Shown here piece after piece: positions 5,893 to 12,205 of a stretch of DNA of 13,864 nt; position 1 is the stretch's first letter; each line of letters starts with the position of its first letter. The DNA is taken from NCBI GenBank assembly GCA_964523735.1, contig CAZFYZ010000107.1:1-13864 (forward strand). Direction: 5' to 3'. Under the pieces are notes generated by a model. The model saw nothing but the letters and a program-made list of their open reading frames with translations, had not been told where the DNA came from and made no database searches. Both the position numbers and the translations under genes were made by a program. This DNA comes from CAZFYZ01 sp964523735. GTDB taxonomy: Bacteria; Armatimonadota; UBA5829.

Positions 5893-7293
5893 CTACACGT
5901 CCACGCCCATCTTCTTGGCCTTCTCGACGGCCATCTCGATGGTGCCGACCATGTAGAACGCCTGCTCGGGGAGGTGGTCCCATTTGCCCTCGAGAATCTC
6001 CTTGAACGAGCGTATCGTGTCTTCGCGGGAGACGTACTGGCCGGGCAAACCGGTAAAGACCTCTGCGACGAACATCGGCTGTGAGAAGAAGTTCTCGATC
6101 TTTCGCGCACGGGCAACGGCGAGCTTGTCCTCGTCAGAGAGCTCATCAACGCCCAGGATTGCGATGATGTCCTGAAGCTCACGATAGCGCTGGAGGACCT
6201 GCTGGACCGCGCGCGCGGTGTCGTAATGCTCCTGGCCAACGATGTTCGGGTCCAGAATGCGGGAAGTGGACGCGAGCGGATCAACCGCGGGGAAGATAGC
6301 TCGCACGAAGATGCGCCGCTCGAGGTATGTGGTCGCATCGAGGAAGCTGAATGTTGTCGCGGGCGCAGGATCGGTAGGGTCGTCCGCTGGGACGTAGATC
6401 GCCTGGATCGAGGTGACTGAGCCCCTTACCGTCGAAGTGATCCTCTCCTGCAGCGCGCCCATCTCCGTGGCGAGGGTCGGCTGGTAGCCGACTGCGCTGG
6501 GCATTCGTCCGAGGAGCGCCGAGACTTCGGAGCCTCCCTGCACAAACCGGAATATGTTGTCGATGAAGAGGAGCACGTCCTGCCCCTCCTGATCGCGGAA
6601 GTACTCGGCCATAGTGAGCGCGGAAAGCCCAACCCGCAGTCTCGCGCCCGGCGGCTCGTTCATCTGACCGAAGACCATTGTGGTCTTGTCGATAACGCCG
6701 CTCTCCTGCATCTCGAGCCAGAGGTCATTACCCTCGCGGGTGCGCTCCCCTACCCCGGCAAACACAGAGAAACCGCCATGCTCCGTTGCGACGTTACGGA
6801 TAAGCTCGGTGATCAGAACCGTCTTGCCTACGCCCGCTCCCCCGAAGAGACCAATCTTTCCGCCTTTAGCGTAAGGGCAGATCAGGTCAACGACTTTGAG
6901 GCCGGTCTCGAACATCTCGACAGCCGGCACCTGCTCTTCAAACGACGGCGCTGCGCGATGGATGGGCAGTCGCTGAGTCGCCCCGCAGGGCCCGCGCTGG
7001 TCGATGGTCTCACCCAGGAGGTTGAAGACACGGCCCAGGGTCTCCTTGCCAACAGGCACGGTAATGGGCCCGCCGGTATCAACGGCATCCATCCCGCGCA
7101 CGAGACCGTCCGTGGACTGCATCGAGACGCATCGGACGACGTCATTACCAGTCATCTGCGCCACTTCCGCCACGAGCGTCTGCCCCTGCACGTTGGGGAT
7201 TTCGACAGCGTTCATGATCTCCGGCAGTTCCTCCGGCGGGAACCGGATATCAACGACCGGGCCGATTACTTGTGAGACTTTGCCTGTTGCCAT
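5893..7293 (-). CDS. atpD: F1Fo ATP synthase beta subunit
   Basis: A full-length 466-residue catalytic beta subunit of F1. It has the Walker A loop GGAGVGKT (151-158), the catalytic Glu183 in GERTREGND, Walker B ending LLFIDNIFRF (Asp245), the GRMPSAVGYQPTLATEMG region (262-280) and the DELSDED motif (383-389) that contacts gamma and epsilon. All look intact. The start ATG at 7293 has GGAGG (7298-7302) at good spacing. That ribosome binding site directly abuts, and by one base overlaps, the left arm of a heptamer array. It is separated from atpG by a four-helix-bundle gene and from atpC by a 1.8-kb insertion-rich stretch. Ends at GVDV, as many beta subunits do shortly after the EKAKKM helix. 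Confidence 0.99.
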   Translation of the reverse strand: MATGKVSQVIGPVVDIRFPPEELPEIMNAVEIPNVQGQTLVAEVAQMTGNDVVRCVSMQSTDGLVRGMDAVDTGGPITVPVGKETLGRVFNLLGETIDQRGPCGATQRLPIHRAAPSFEEQVPAVEMFETGLKVVDLICPYAKGGKIGLFGGAGVGKTVLITELIRNVATEHGGFSVFAGVGERTREGNDLWLEMQESGVIDKTTMVFGQMNEPPGARLRVGLSALTMAEYFRDQEGQDVLLFIDNIFRFVQGGSEVSALLGRMPSAVGYQPTLATEMGALQERITSTVRGSVTSIQAIYVPADDPTDPAPATTFSFLDATTYLERRIFVRAIFPAVDPLASTSRILDPNIVGQEHYDTARAVQQVLQRYRELQDIIAILGVDELSDEDKLAVARARKIENFFSQPMFVAEVFTGLPGQYVSREDTIRSFKEILEGKWDHLPEQAFYMVGTIEMAVEKAKKMGVDV

Positions 7294-7301
7294 AGGACCT
7301 C

Positions 7302-7336
7302 CAAGTGGAAAGTCAAAAGTCCAAAGTGTAAAGTCC
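7302..7336. repeat. Heptamer array, left arm (AAAGTNN type)
   Basis: Reading in sevens on the plus strand: CAAGTGG, AAAGTCA, AAAGTCC, AAAGTGT, AAAGTCC (7302-7336). The core AAAGT is constant in four of five units. The first unit meets the atpD ribosome binding site. An inverse-complement arm of five units with the same core lies at 7836-7870, on the other side of the four-helix-bundle gene. Confidence 0.88.
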
Positions 7337-7344
7337 AGTGCCCA

Positions 7345-7800
7345 CTATGATGATGTGGCGCCTGCCGACTTTGCAGCAAGGTATCTCGTTAAGCCCATCA
7401 CCATGCGAGACACCTCCCTGGCCAGACCGAAAGCTTCCGCAAGCTGATCGCCTGTAGCGTACTTCTGGTCGAGCGCAACGTATAGCTGCGAGCGAACTTC
7501 GCCTGCCGAGCCCTTTGCTATAGAGAGGAAATGCGCAAACTGTGCATCCCCCCTACGCTCAAATCCCTCGGCGATGTTTGACATTGTGGAGACTGCTGCT
7601 CTTCGAATTTGCTCACGTAGTCCCCGATCTCGGTACCACTCAGGAAGAGCGGTCAGATCATAGACGACCTTAGTGAGTTGTCTCGCCCTCTGCCACACCT
7701 NNNNNNNNNNNNNNNNNNNNNNNNNNNNNNNNNNNNNNNNNNNNNNNNNNNNNNNNNNNNNNNNNNNNNNNNNNNNNNNNNNNNNNNGAGCACCACGCAT
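7345..7800 (-). CDS. Four-helix-bundle protein (23S rRNA intervening-sequence protein family), N-terminus in gap
   Basis: The readable 116 residues after the gap run VWQRARQLTKVVYDLT..., REQIRRAAVSTMSNIAEGFER, FLSIAKGSAGEVRSQLYVALD and end in an Ala/Ser tail. These match the four-helix-bundle family first noted inside 23S rRNA intervening sequences; the I-R-R-A-x-x-S-x-x-x-NIAEGFER and AKGSxxExxxQL signatures are clear. Function is unknown. An ATG at 7800 preceded by AGGAGG (7806-7811, spacing 5) is the likely start, giving MRGA before the gap of 87 N (7701-7787). If the gap length is right, about 30 residues precede VWQ, more than the 10-15 usual for the family. The gene fills the atpG-atpD interval and is bracketed by inverted heptamer arms. 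Confidence 0.88.
   Translation of the reverse strand: MRGAXXXXXXXXXXXXXXXXXXXXXXXXXXXXXXVWQRARQLTKVVYDLTALPEWYRDRGLREQIRRAAVSTMSNIAEGFERRGDAQFAHFLSIAKGSAGEVRSQLYVALDQKYATGDQLAEAFGLAREVSRMVMGLTRYLAAKSAGATSS
7701..7787. other. Assembly gap of 87 N
   Basis: Unsequenced stretch inside the N-terminal part of the four-helix-bundle gene. The recorded length keeps the frame open (87 is a multiple of three), but it may be only an estimate. Both sides are close to heptamer arrays, which could have caused the assembly break. Confidence 0.98.
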
Positions 7801-7835
7801 CTCAGCCTCCTGGACGAGCCCGGCTTGGGCCGAGC

Positions 7836-7870
7836 GCACTTTGCACTTTTGACTTTGGACTTTCTACTTC
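7836..7870. repeat. Heptamer array, right arm (NNACTTT type)
   Basis: Plus-strand units of seven: GCACTTT, GCACTTT, TGACTTT, GGACTTT, CTACTTC (7836-7870). It is the inverse complement of the AAAGT-core arm at 7302-7336, with the same period and the same number of units. It ends 5 bases before the atpG stop codon (7876-7878). Together the arms enclose the four-helix-bundle gene. Confidence 0.88.
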
Positions 7871-7875
7871 TCCTG

Positions 7876-8730
7876 CTATCTGAGCGCTTCCGCGCCGCCT
7901 ACTATCTCCGTGATCTCTTTGGTGATTGCCGCCTGGCGGGCTTTGTTGTAGGCGAGGGTGAGGGTGTCAATCATTTCACCCGCGTTCTTAGTAGCGGCGG
8001 ACATCGCGGTCATACGCGCGCCCTGCTCACTCGCCTGGGCTTCCACCAGCGACTGATAAACCTGCGTGTCGATGTATCGAGGCAGCAGCACCGCCATGAG
8101 TTTCGCTGCCTCGGGCTCGAACTCGAACTCAATCGGCTGCTCTTCGGCCGCAACCGGGGCTGCCATGGGAAGCAGCCGAGTAACAGTGGGCTCCTGTCTC
8201 ATTGCGCTTACAAAACGAGCATAGACAAGATAGACAGCGTCCACCTCGCCAGATTCGAACATCCCGCGGAACTGCTGGGTGAGCATTCTCACATCGCTGA
8301 ACGTGATCTCGCCACCAGGAGATTCCAGCCGCGATATCACTTCGTAGGGCTTGCGCTTGAAGAACCCCACTGCCTTCTTGCCGACCAGGACCAGCTTGAC
8401 ATCGTCAGGCTTGTGCTTGCCGATGGCCTCCATGGCCTTGTTCATCACGTTGTTGTTGTAGCTGCCTGCCAGACCACGATCCGCTCCGACAACGACATAG
8501 GCGACTCTCTGCTCTTCACGCACAACCAGCAGCGGATGCTCAACTTCGCCAGCGCTCGCGGCGACGTTGGACATCACTTCGTGCATCTTCTCGGCGTAGG
8601 GACGCGCGGCTTCGGCCCGGCTCTGAGCTTTCTTGAGCCGCGCCGACGCGACCATCTTCATCGCGTTGGTGATCTTCTCTATGTTCTTGACCGTGCGGAT
8701 TCTCCGCCGGATATCTTTTGCTGTTGCCAT
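7876..8730 (-). CDS. atpG: F1Fo ATP synthase gamma subunit
   Basis: A 284-residue gamma subunit, the central rotor shaft of F1. The conserved N-terminal helix (DIRRRIRTVKNIEKITNAMKMVA, residues 6-28) and the C-terminal helix (ASEQGARMTAMSAATKNAGEM...NKARQAAITKEITEIVGGAEAL, about 234-283) form the coiled-coil shaft. The middle domain contains the family GADRGLAGSYNNNV stretch (82-95). An Ala/Glu-rich loop at about 190-205 is a variable region. The start ATG at 8730 has only a weak ribosome binding site, 22 bases after the stop of the membrane-protein gene that separates it from atpA; coupling to that gene may help translation. No damage seen. Confidence 0.98.
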   Translation of the reverse strand: MATAKDIRRRIRTVKNIEKITNAMKMVASARLKKAQSRAEAARPYAEKMHEVMSNVAASAGEVEHPLLVVREEQRVAYVVVGADRGLAGSYNNNVMNKAMEAIGKHKPDDVKLVLVGKKAVGFFKRKPYEVISRLESPGGEITFSDVRMLTQQFRGMFESGEVDAVYLVYARFVSAMRQEPTVTRLLPMAAPVAAEEQPIEFEFEPEAAKLMAVLLPRYIDTQVYQSLVEAQASEQGARMTAMSAATKNAGEMIDTLTLAYNKARQAAITKEITEIVGGAEALR

Positions 8731-8752
8731 AGTCTCTAAGTCGAGCTGAGTC

Positions 8753-9127
8753 TCACATATTGTCTAGAAAGCCATGCTCATCGGGCTTTCCTGCCCGCAA
8801 GCGGCCAGTTATGACCGCGCTAGCTGCCGCCACCAGCGGCGACGGAATGGCGAAATACGACTGCCACGGCCGCACCTCACTATCCGTCGGCCACATCGCG
8901 CTAAAGAAGAACAGAAGAAACGTGGAAGCGACCGCAAAAAGCCAAGCACCCCTCGGCAGCCACGAGCCAAACGCATATCCGTATAGTGCGCTCACGGGTA
9001 GTGCCAGGAAGTATGTTCCAAAGCAGAGAAACGGCCCGCCAAGCATCAGTATGAAAGCCGCCACAGCGGCCAGAAGATACTGCCACACCAGCAGGCCTAC
9101 TTGCTTGACGCTCTCCCCGTCTGTCAC
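8753..9127 (-). CDS. Small membrane protein coupled to atpA, function unknown
   Basis: A 124-residue protein that I do not recognise, with hydrophobic segments at about 10-30, 34-55, 58-79 and 92-107 and a polar tail (RLRAGKPDEHGFLDNM). It begins with GTG at 9127, and this start overlaps the atpA stop as GTGA (9124-9127), the same arrangement used between atpF and atpH. Translation is therefore probably coupled to atpA, which would give it a set ratio to the alpha subunit. It lies between atpA and atpG, where standard operons have nothing. Possible readings are an accessory of the ATP synthase, or a passenger gene that fused neatly into the operon. Integral membrane location is inferred. Confidence 0.8.
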   Translation of the reverse strand: MTDGESVKQVGLLVWQYLLAAVAAFILMLGGPFLCFGTYFLALPVSALYGYAFGSWLPRGAWLFAVASTFLLFFFSAMWPTDSEVRPWQSYFAIPSPLVAAASAVITGRLRAGKPDEHGFLDNM

Positions 9128-10638
9128 GCCTCAAACTGCCCCTTGAACTCCTCGATTGCCTTCTTCATCGTTTCCAGCGTAGCATCGTCCAGGACGCCGG
9201 TGGTATCGATCTTCTGCGCGACGTCAGGATAGCGGTCGGCCATGAATTGGCGGAGTCCTTTCTCAAACTCAGACGCCGCGGTGACCGGTAGATCATCAAG
9301 ATAGCCGTTCGTCGCCGCGTAGATGATGAAGACCTCGTTGGCTAGTGTCATCGGTTGGTACTGCGGCTGCTTGAGAATCTCAACGATCCGCTCACCGCGC
9401 GCAAGCTGGTTGAGCGTGGCCTTGTCCAAATCGCTCGAGAACTGTGCGAAGGCCTGCAGTTCCCAATAACGCGCAAGGTCGAGCTTGAGCTGGCCGGTAA
9501 CGGTCTTCATCGCCTTCTTCTGTGCATTGGAACCTACTCTCGAAACCGAGGTTCCCACGTTGATCGCCGGCCTGATGCCCGCATAGAAGAGATCGGGTTC
9601 GAGATAAATCTGCCCGTCGGTGATCGAGATCACGTTGGTCGGGATGTACGCCGACACGTCGCCCGCCTGGGTCTCGATGATCGGCAGCGCAGTCAGCGAA
9701 CCACCACCGAGATCATCGCTCAGTTTGGCCGCTCTCTCGAGCAAGCGGGCATGCAGGTAGAAAATGTCGCCCGGGTATGCCTCGCGGCCTGGTGGCCTTC
9801 TGAGCAGAAGCGAGACCTGCCTGTAGGCCTGCGCGTGCTTGGAGAGGTCGTCGTAGATGCACAGCGCGTGGCGGCCGCTGTCTCGATAGTACTCGGCCAT
9901 CGTGCAGCCCGCATACGGCGCGATATACTGCAGCGGCGAGGGGTCGCTGGCGCTTGCGACGACGACGGTTGTATACTCCATCGCGCCATGCTTCTCGAGG
10001 ACCGAGACGATCGCGGCCACCGTCGAAAGCTTCTGGCCGATCGCGATGTAGAAGCAGTGAACGTCCTGGCCCTTCTGGTTCAGGATAGTGTCCACGGCGA
10101 TGGCAGTTTTGCCCGTCTGGCGGTCACCAATGATAAGCTCGCGCTGGCCGCGGCCAATAGGGATCATGGAGTCAACGGCCTTAATACCTGTCGTGAGGGA
10201 TTCCTTCACCGGTTGGCGCTCTACAACACCCGGCGCACGGGTCTCGACTTGACGGCGCTCGGATGTTATGATCGGCCCCTTGCCATCAAGCGGGTCTCCG
10301 AGCGGGCTGACGACGCGGCCTGAGACGGCTTCCCCCACGGGCACGTCGATGATGCGCCCGGTTCGCTTGACCTGGTCGCCCTCTTTGATATCGACGTCAG
10401 AGCCCATGATGACGCAGCCGACGTTGTCCTCTTCCAGGTTCAGGATCATACCCATGACCCCGTTGGAAAACTCGATCAGCTCACTTGCCATCGCGTCCTG
10501 CAGGCCGTAGATGCGTGCGATTCCGTCACCCACCTGCAGGACTGTCCCGACACCGACCTCGGCTAGCTCTTTCTTGTAGCCGGCGAGGTTGGTCTCGAGT
10601 ATATGCGCGACCTCATCAGGCCTTATGTTGACTGCCAT
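9124..10638 (-). CDS. atpA: F1Fo ATP synthase alpha subunit
   Basis: A full-length 504-residue alpha subunit, which carries the non-catalytic nucleotide sites and supplies the arginine finger to the beta sites. Walker A is GDRQTGKT (171-178). The ADP-binding signature PAINVGTSVSRVGSNAQ (358-373) contains Arg367, the expected arginine finger. Other landmarks are ALCIYDDLSKHAQAYRQ (258-274) and RRPPGREAYPGDIFYLHARLLERAAKL (280-306). The start ATG at 10638 is set by AGGAG at 10645-10649, which directly adjoins a heptamer array filling the rest of the space back to atpH. The stop overlaps the next gene as GTGA. No anomalies. Confidence 0.99.
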   Translation of the reverse strand: MAVNIRPDEVAHILETNLAGYKKELAEVGVGTVLQVGDGIARIYGLQDAMASELIEFSNGVMGMILNLEEDNVGCVIMGSDVDIKEGDQVKRTGRIIDVPVGEAVSGRVVSPLGDPLDGKGPIITSERRQVETRAPGVVERQPVKESLTTGIKAVDSMIPIGRGQRELIIGDRQTGKTAIAVDTILNQKGQDVHCFYIAIGQKLSTVAAIVSVLEKHGAMEYTTVVVASASDPSPLQYIAPYAGCTMAEYYRDSGRHALCIYDDLSKHAQAYRQVSLLLRRPPGREAYPGDIFYLHARLLERAAKLSDDLGGGSLTALPIIETQAGDVSAYIPTNVISITDGQIYLEPDLFYAGIRPAINVGTSVSRVGSNAQKKAMKTVTGQLKLDLARYWELQAFAQFSSDLDKATLNQLARGERIVEILKQPQYQPMTLANEVFIIYAATNGYLDDLPVTAASEFEKGLRQFMADRYPDVAQKIDTTGVLDDATLETMKKAIEEFKGQFEA

Positions 10639-10649
10639 AGCATACTCCT

Positions 10650-10716
10650 GCGGATAGTCAATTGCGGATAGCGAATAGCTTCGCCTTCCATCCGCTATCT
10701 GCCATCCGCTATCAGT
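10650..10716. repeat. Palindromic heptamer array, 4 + 4 units (GCGGATA / NATCCGC type)
   Basis: Plus-strand units of seven: GCGGATA, GTCAATT, GCGGATA, GCGAATA, then an 11-base centre (10678-10688), then CATCCGC, TATCTGC, CATCCGC, TATCAGT. Folding about base 10683 pairs most of the arms, including an unbroken run of about ten positions (one of them G-T) between 10664-10673 and 10693-10702. It abuts the atpA ribosome binding site on one side. On the other it runs into the 3' end of atpH, whose last codons and stop (10695-10697) lie inside the right arm. Confidence 0.87.
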
Positions 10717-11240
10717 CTTTCTCTCAGTGCTTCCAGTTGCCCCTTTATCGAGCCGTCTATGACCGTGTCGCCTATGCGGACGAGTAGACCACCTATGATC
10801 GACGGGTCGATAGTGATCGATAGCTGCGCGGTCTTTCCGGTGGTAGCCGAAAGCTTCTGGGCGAGGGCCAGTTCCTCGTCTTTGGTCAGCGGCACCGCCG
10901 ATGTGACATCAGCTTTGACGATGCCTTTGGCCTCGTCGGCCAGCGAGATGTAGACAGGCTCGACGTAGAGGATGACCTCTTCACGCCGCTTCTCGACCAG
11001 AAGATCGAGGAACGAAAGGGTAACCTCATCGATCTTATCCGCGAATATCTCGTGCAGGATCTTCTTCTTGTGATCCCGCGCGATGACGGGCGAGCGCATC
11101 GCCTCCATGAACGACGACATCGACTCAAGCGTGTAGGAGACGAGGCCGAGATCGCTCTCGACCCGGTCAACCACACCCGAACGCTGCGCCGCGTTGAAGA
11201 GCGCGGTCGCGTATCTGCGGACTATCCTGCCCTCGATCAC
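10695..11240 (-). CDS. atpH: F1Fo ATP synthase delta subunit
   Basis: A 181-residue delta subunit (the OSCP homologue), which links the top of F1 to the b-subunit stalk. The N-terminal six-helix domain begins VRRYATALFNAAQRSG. The C-terminal signature is clear: LSITIDPSIIGGLLVRIGDTVIDGSIKGQLEALRE (residues about 141-175). The start is GTG at 11240, overlapping the atpF stop as GTGA. The extreme C-terminus (LIADGR and the stop) is encoded by the heptamer array GATAGCGGATGGCAGATAG-type sequence, so the original end of the gene was probably overwritten or extended by a few codons. This part lies after the last conserved helix and should be tolerated. Confidence 0.97.
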   Translation of the reverse strand: MIEGRIVRRYATALFNAAQRSGVVDRVESDLGLVSYTLESMSSFMEAMRSPVIARDHKKKILHEIFADKIDEVTLSFLDLLVEKRREEVILYVEPVYISLADEAKGIVKADVTSAVPLTKDEELALAQKLSATTGKTAQLSITIDPSIIGGLLVRIGDTVIDGSIKGQLEALRERLIADGR

Positions 11241-11734
11241 GCCTTTGCTCCGTCCAGATCGTCGATGAACTTGCCCACAAGCTGCCGGTGCTTGGCATCG
11301 TCAAGCTTCTCCTCGATCAGCTTGCCGGCCGCCTGCACGGTGAGATCTGCAACGTGTTTCTTGAGCTCAATCAGAGCCGCGTCTTTCTCACGCTGCAGCT
11401 CAGCCTGGGTCTTGGCGAGTATCTCGTCAGCCTTGGCGTGAGAGTCGGCGATGATCTGATCGCGCATCGCCTGACCCTCTTTGAGGGCATCGGCGATCTT
11501 CGCACGAGTCTCTTCCTCGACCTCGGCCATGTGCTTCTGATACTCGCTCTTAAGCTCATCCGCAGCCTTGCGATCAGCCTCGGCCGCTTCATACTGGCCT
11601 GAGATCTCACGCTGGCGAGCTTCCAGTATCCCTGTGATGGGCTTGAACAGGAAGAGCTTGAAGACGATCAGCAGCAGCGCGAAGCCACCAAGCTGAACGA
11701 TCAGGACTTTCGGGTCTATGTTGAGAATATCCAC
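11237..11734 (-). CDS. atpF: F1Fo ATP synthase b subunit
   Basis: A 165-residue b subunit, the peripheral stalk. It has one N-terminal transmembrane helix (about 8-30, VLIVQLGGFALLLIVFKLFLFKP) followed by a long, highly charged helix with right-handed coiled-coil character to the C-terminus (EARQREISGQYEAAEADRKAADE... to KLIEEKLDD). Only one b gene is seen, so a homodimeric stalk is expected. The start is GTG at 11734 with GGAG about 8 bases upstream; the short N-terminus MDILNIDPKVLI fits the family. The stop overlaps atpH as GTGA. Confidence 0.96.
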   Translation of the reverse strand: MDILNIDPKVLIVQLGGFALLLIVFKLFLFKPITGILEARQREISGQYEAAEADRKAADELKSEYQKHMAEVEEETRAKIADALKEGQAMRDQIIADSHAKADEILAKTQAELQREKDAALIELKKHVADLTVQAAGKLIEEKLDDAKHRQLVGKFIDDLDGAKA

Positions 11735-11763
11735 CCGCGAAACTCCATTCGCCGTGAAGGATC

Positions 11764-11799
11764 CTTTTCGTCACGAAAACACGAAAAGAGAATTCGTGT
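11764..11799. other. Hairpin-forming spacer between atpE and atpF
   Basis: ACACGAA (11779-11785) and TTCGTGT (11793-11799) form a perfect 7-bp stem with a 7-base loop. A competing fold pairs CTTTTCG (11764-11770) with CGAAAAG (11782-11788). The motif ACGAAAAC is repeated once with an 8-base period. It sits in the 96-base spacer between the atpE stop and the atpF start and may act as an RNA processing or stability element. It is not built of heptamers. Confidence 0.6.
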
Positions 11800-11830
11800 T
11801 CTACTGACAGGAAACCCGGCGCTAGATGTC

Positions 11831-12100
11831 TTACTTGCCCACCAGCTTCATGATACTCTCCGCGCTCGGAACGCCGAGGAAGAGAAGAATCAAGGAGATC
11901 AGAAGGGCGTAGATTACCAGCGACTCGATCAGCGCGAGACCGATGATCATGGCCGTCTGAATCTTGCCAGCTGCCTCCGGCTGGCGAGCGATGCCTTCAA
12001 GCGCCGCACTCGCGGCCTTGCCCTGAGCAATGGCGCCCGATAGCACTGCTATAGGCACTCCGAAACCGATGGCGATGATTAACGCCGCCAACACTATCAT
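11831..12100 (-). CDS. atpE: F1Fo ATP synthase c subunit (rotor ring)
   Basis: An 89-residue helical hairpin that forms the Fo rotor ring. Helix 1 is about 3-33, the polar loop is RQPEA (39-43), and helix 2 is about 48-75. The ion-binding carboxylate is Glu59 (GLALIESLVIY). Aligned on the RQPEA loop with the Ilyobacter tartaricus Na+-binding subunit, Gln26, Glu59, Ser60 and Tyr64 occupy the positions of Gln32, Glu65, Ser66 and Tyr70, which coordinate or hold Na+. Two other positions differ: Thr67 becomes Leu61, and Pro28 becomes Gly22. The start ATG at 12100 has the strongest ribosome binding site here (AGGAGG), fitting the high copy number of c. Confidence 0.97.
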   Translation of the reverse strand: MIVLAALIIAIGFGVPIAVLSGAIAQGKAASAALEGIARQPEAAGKIQTAMIIGLALIESLVIYALLISLILLFLGVPSAESIMKLVGK

Positions 12101-12141
12101 GTTCTTTCCTCCTAGATCGAAAGTTGACTGTCAAAGCTGTT

Positions 12142-12168
12142 GCTTCGCGGCGCCTCGTCCCGAAGCAT
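12142..12168. other. Hairpin between atpB and atpE
   Basis: TGCTTCG (12142-12148) and CGAAGCA (12162-12168) form a perfect 7-bp stem around a 13-base loop that contains the self-complementary GGCGCC. It lies in the 105-base spacer before atpE. No T-run follows, so it is not an obvious terminator. An RNA stability or processing element ahead of the highly translated c-subunit gene is possible. Confidence 0.55.
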
Positions 12169-12205
12169 CAAACTCGCAAGTCGGATGTCCATCTGTCCTG
12201 GTCTG

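Noticed and set aside
5641..6084. Plus-strand open frame running from the spacer into atpD
   Set aside because: More than 40 percent of it is antisense to the conserved end of atpD and the rest is repeat-bearing spacer; no recognisable protein features.
7678..8739. Long plus-strand open frame opposite atpG and the gap
   Set aside because: It is open partly because N bases give no stops, and it mirrors the gamma-subunit gene; no domain or ribosome binding site supports it.
125..9127. The three small membrane proteins (125-514, 4231-4653, 8753-9127) as paralogues of one family
   Set aside because: They share size and about four hydrophobic segments, but I find no common motif or alignable stretch by eye.
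9355..10323. Long plus-strand open frame (about 320 codons) opposite atpA
   Set aside because: It lies wholly within the conserved alpha-subunit gene and shows no recognisable domain; high-GC3 coding often leaves long open frames on the other strand.
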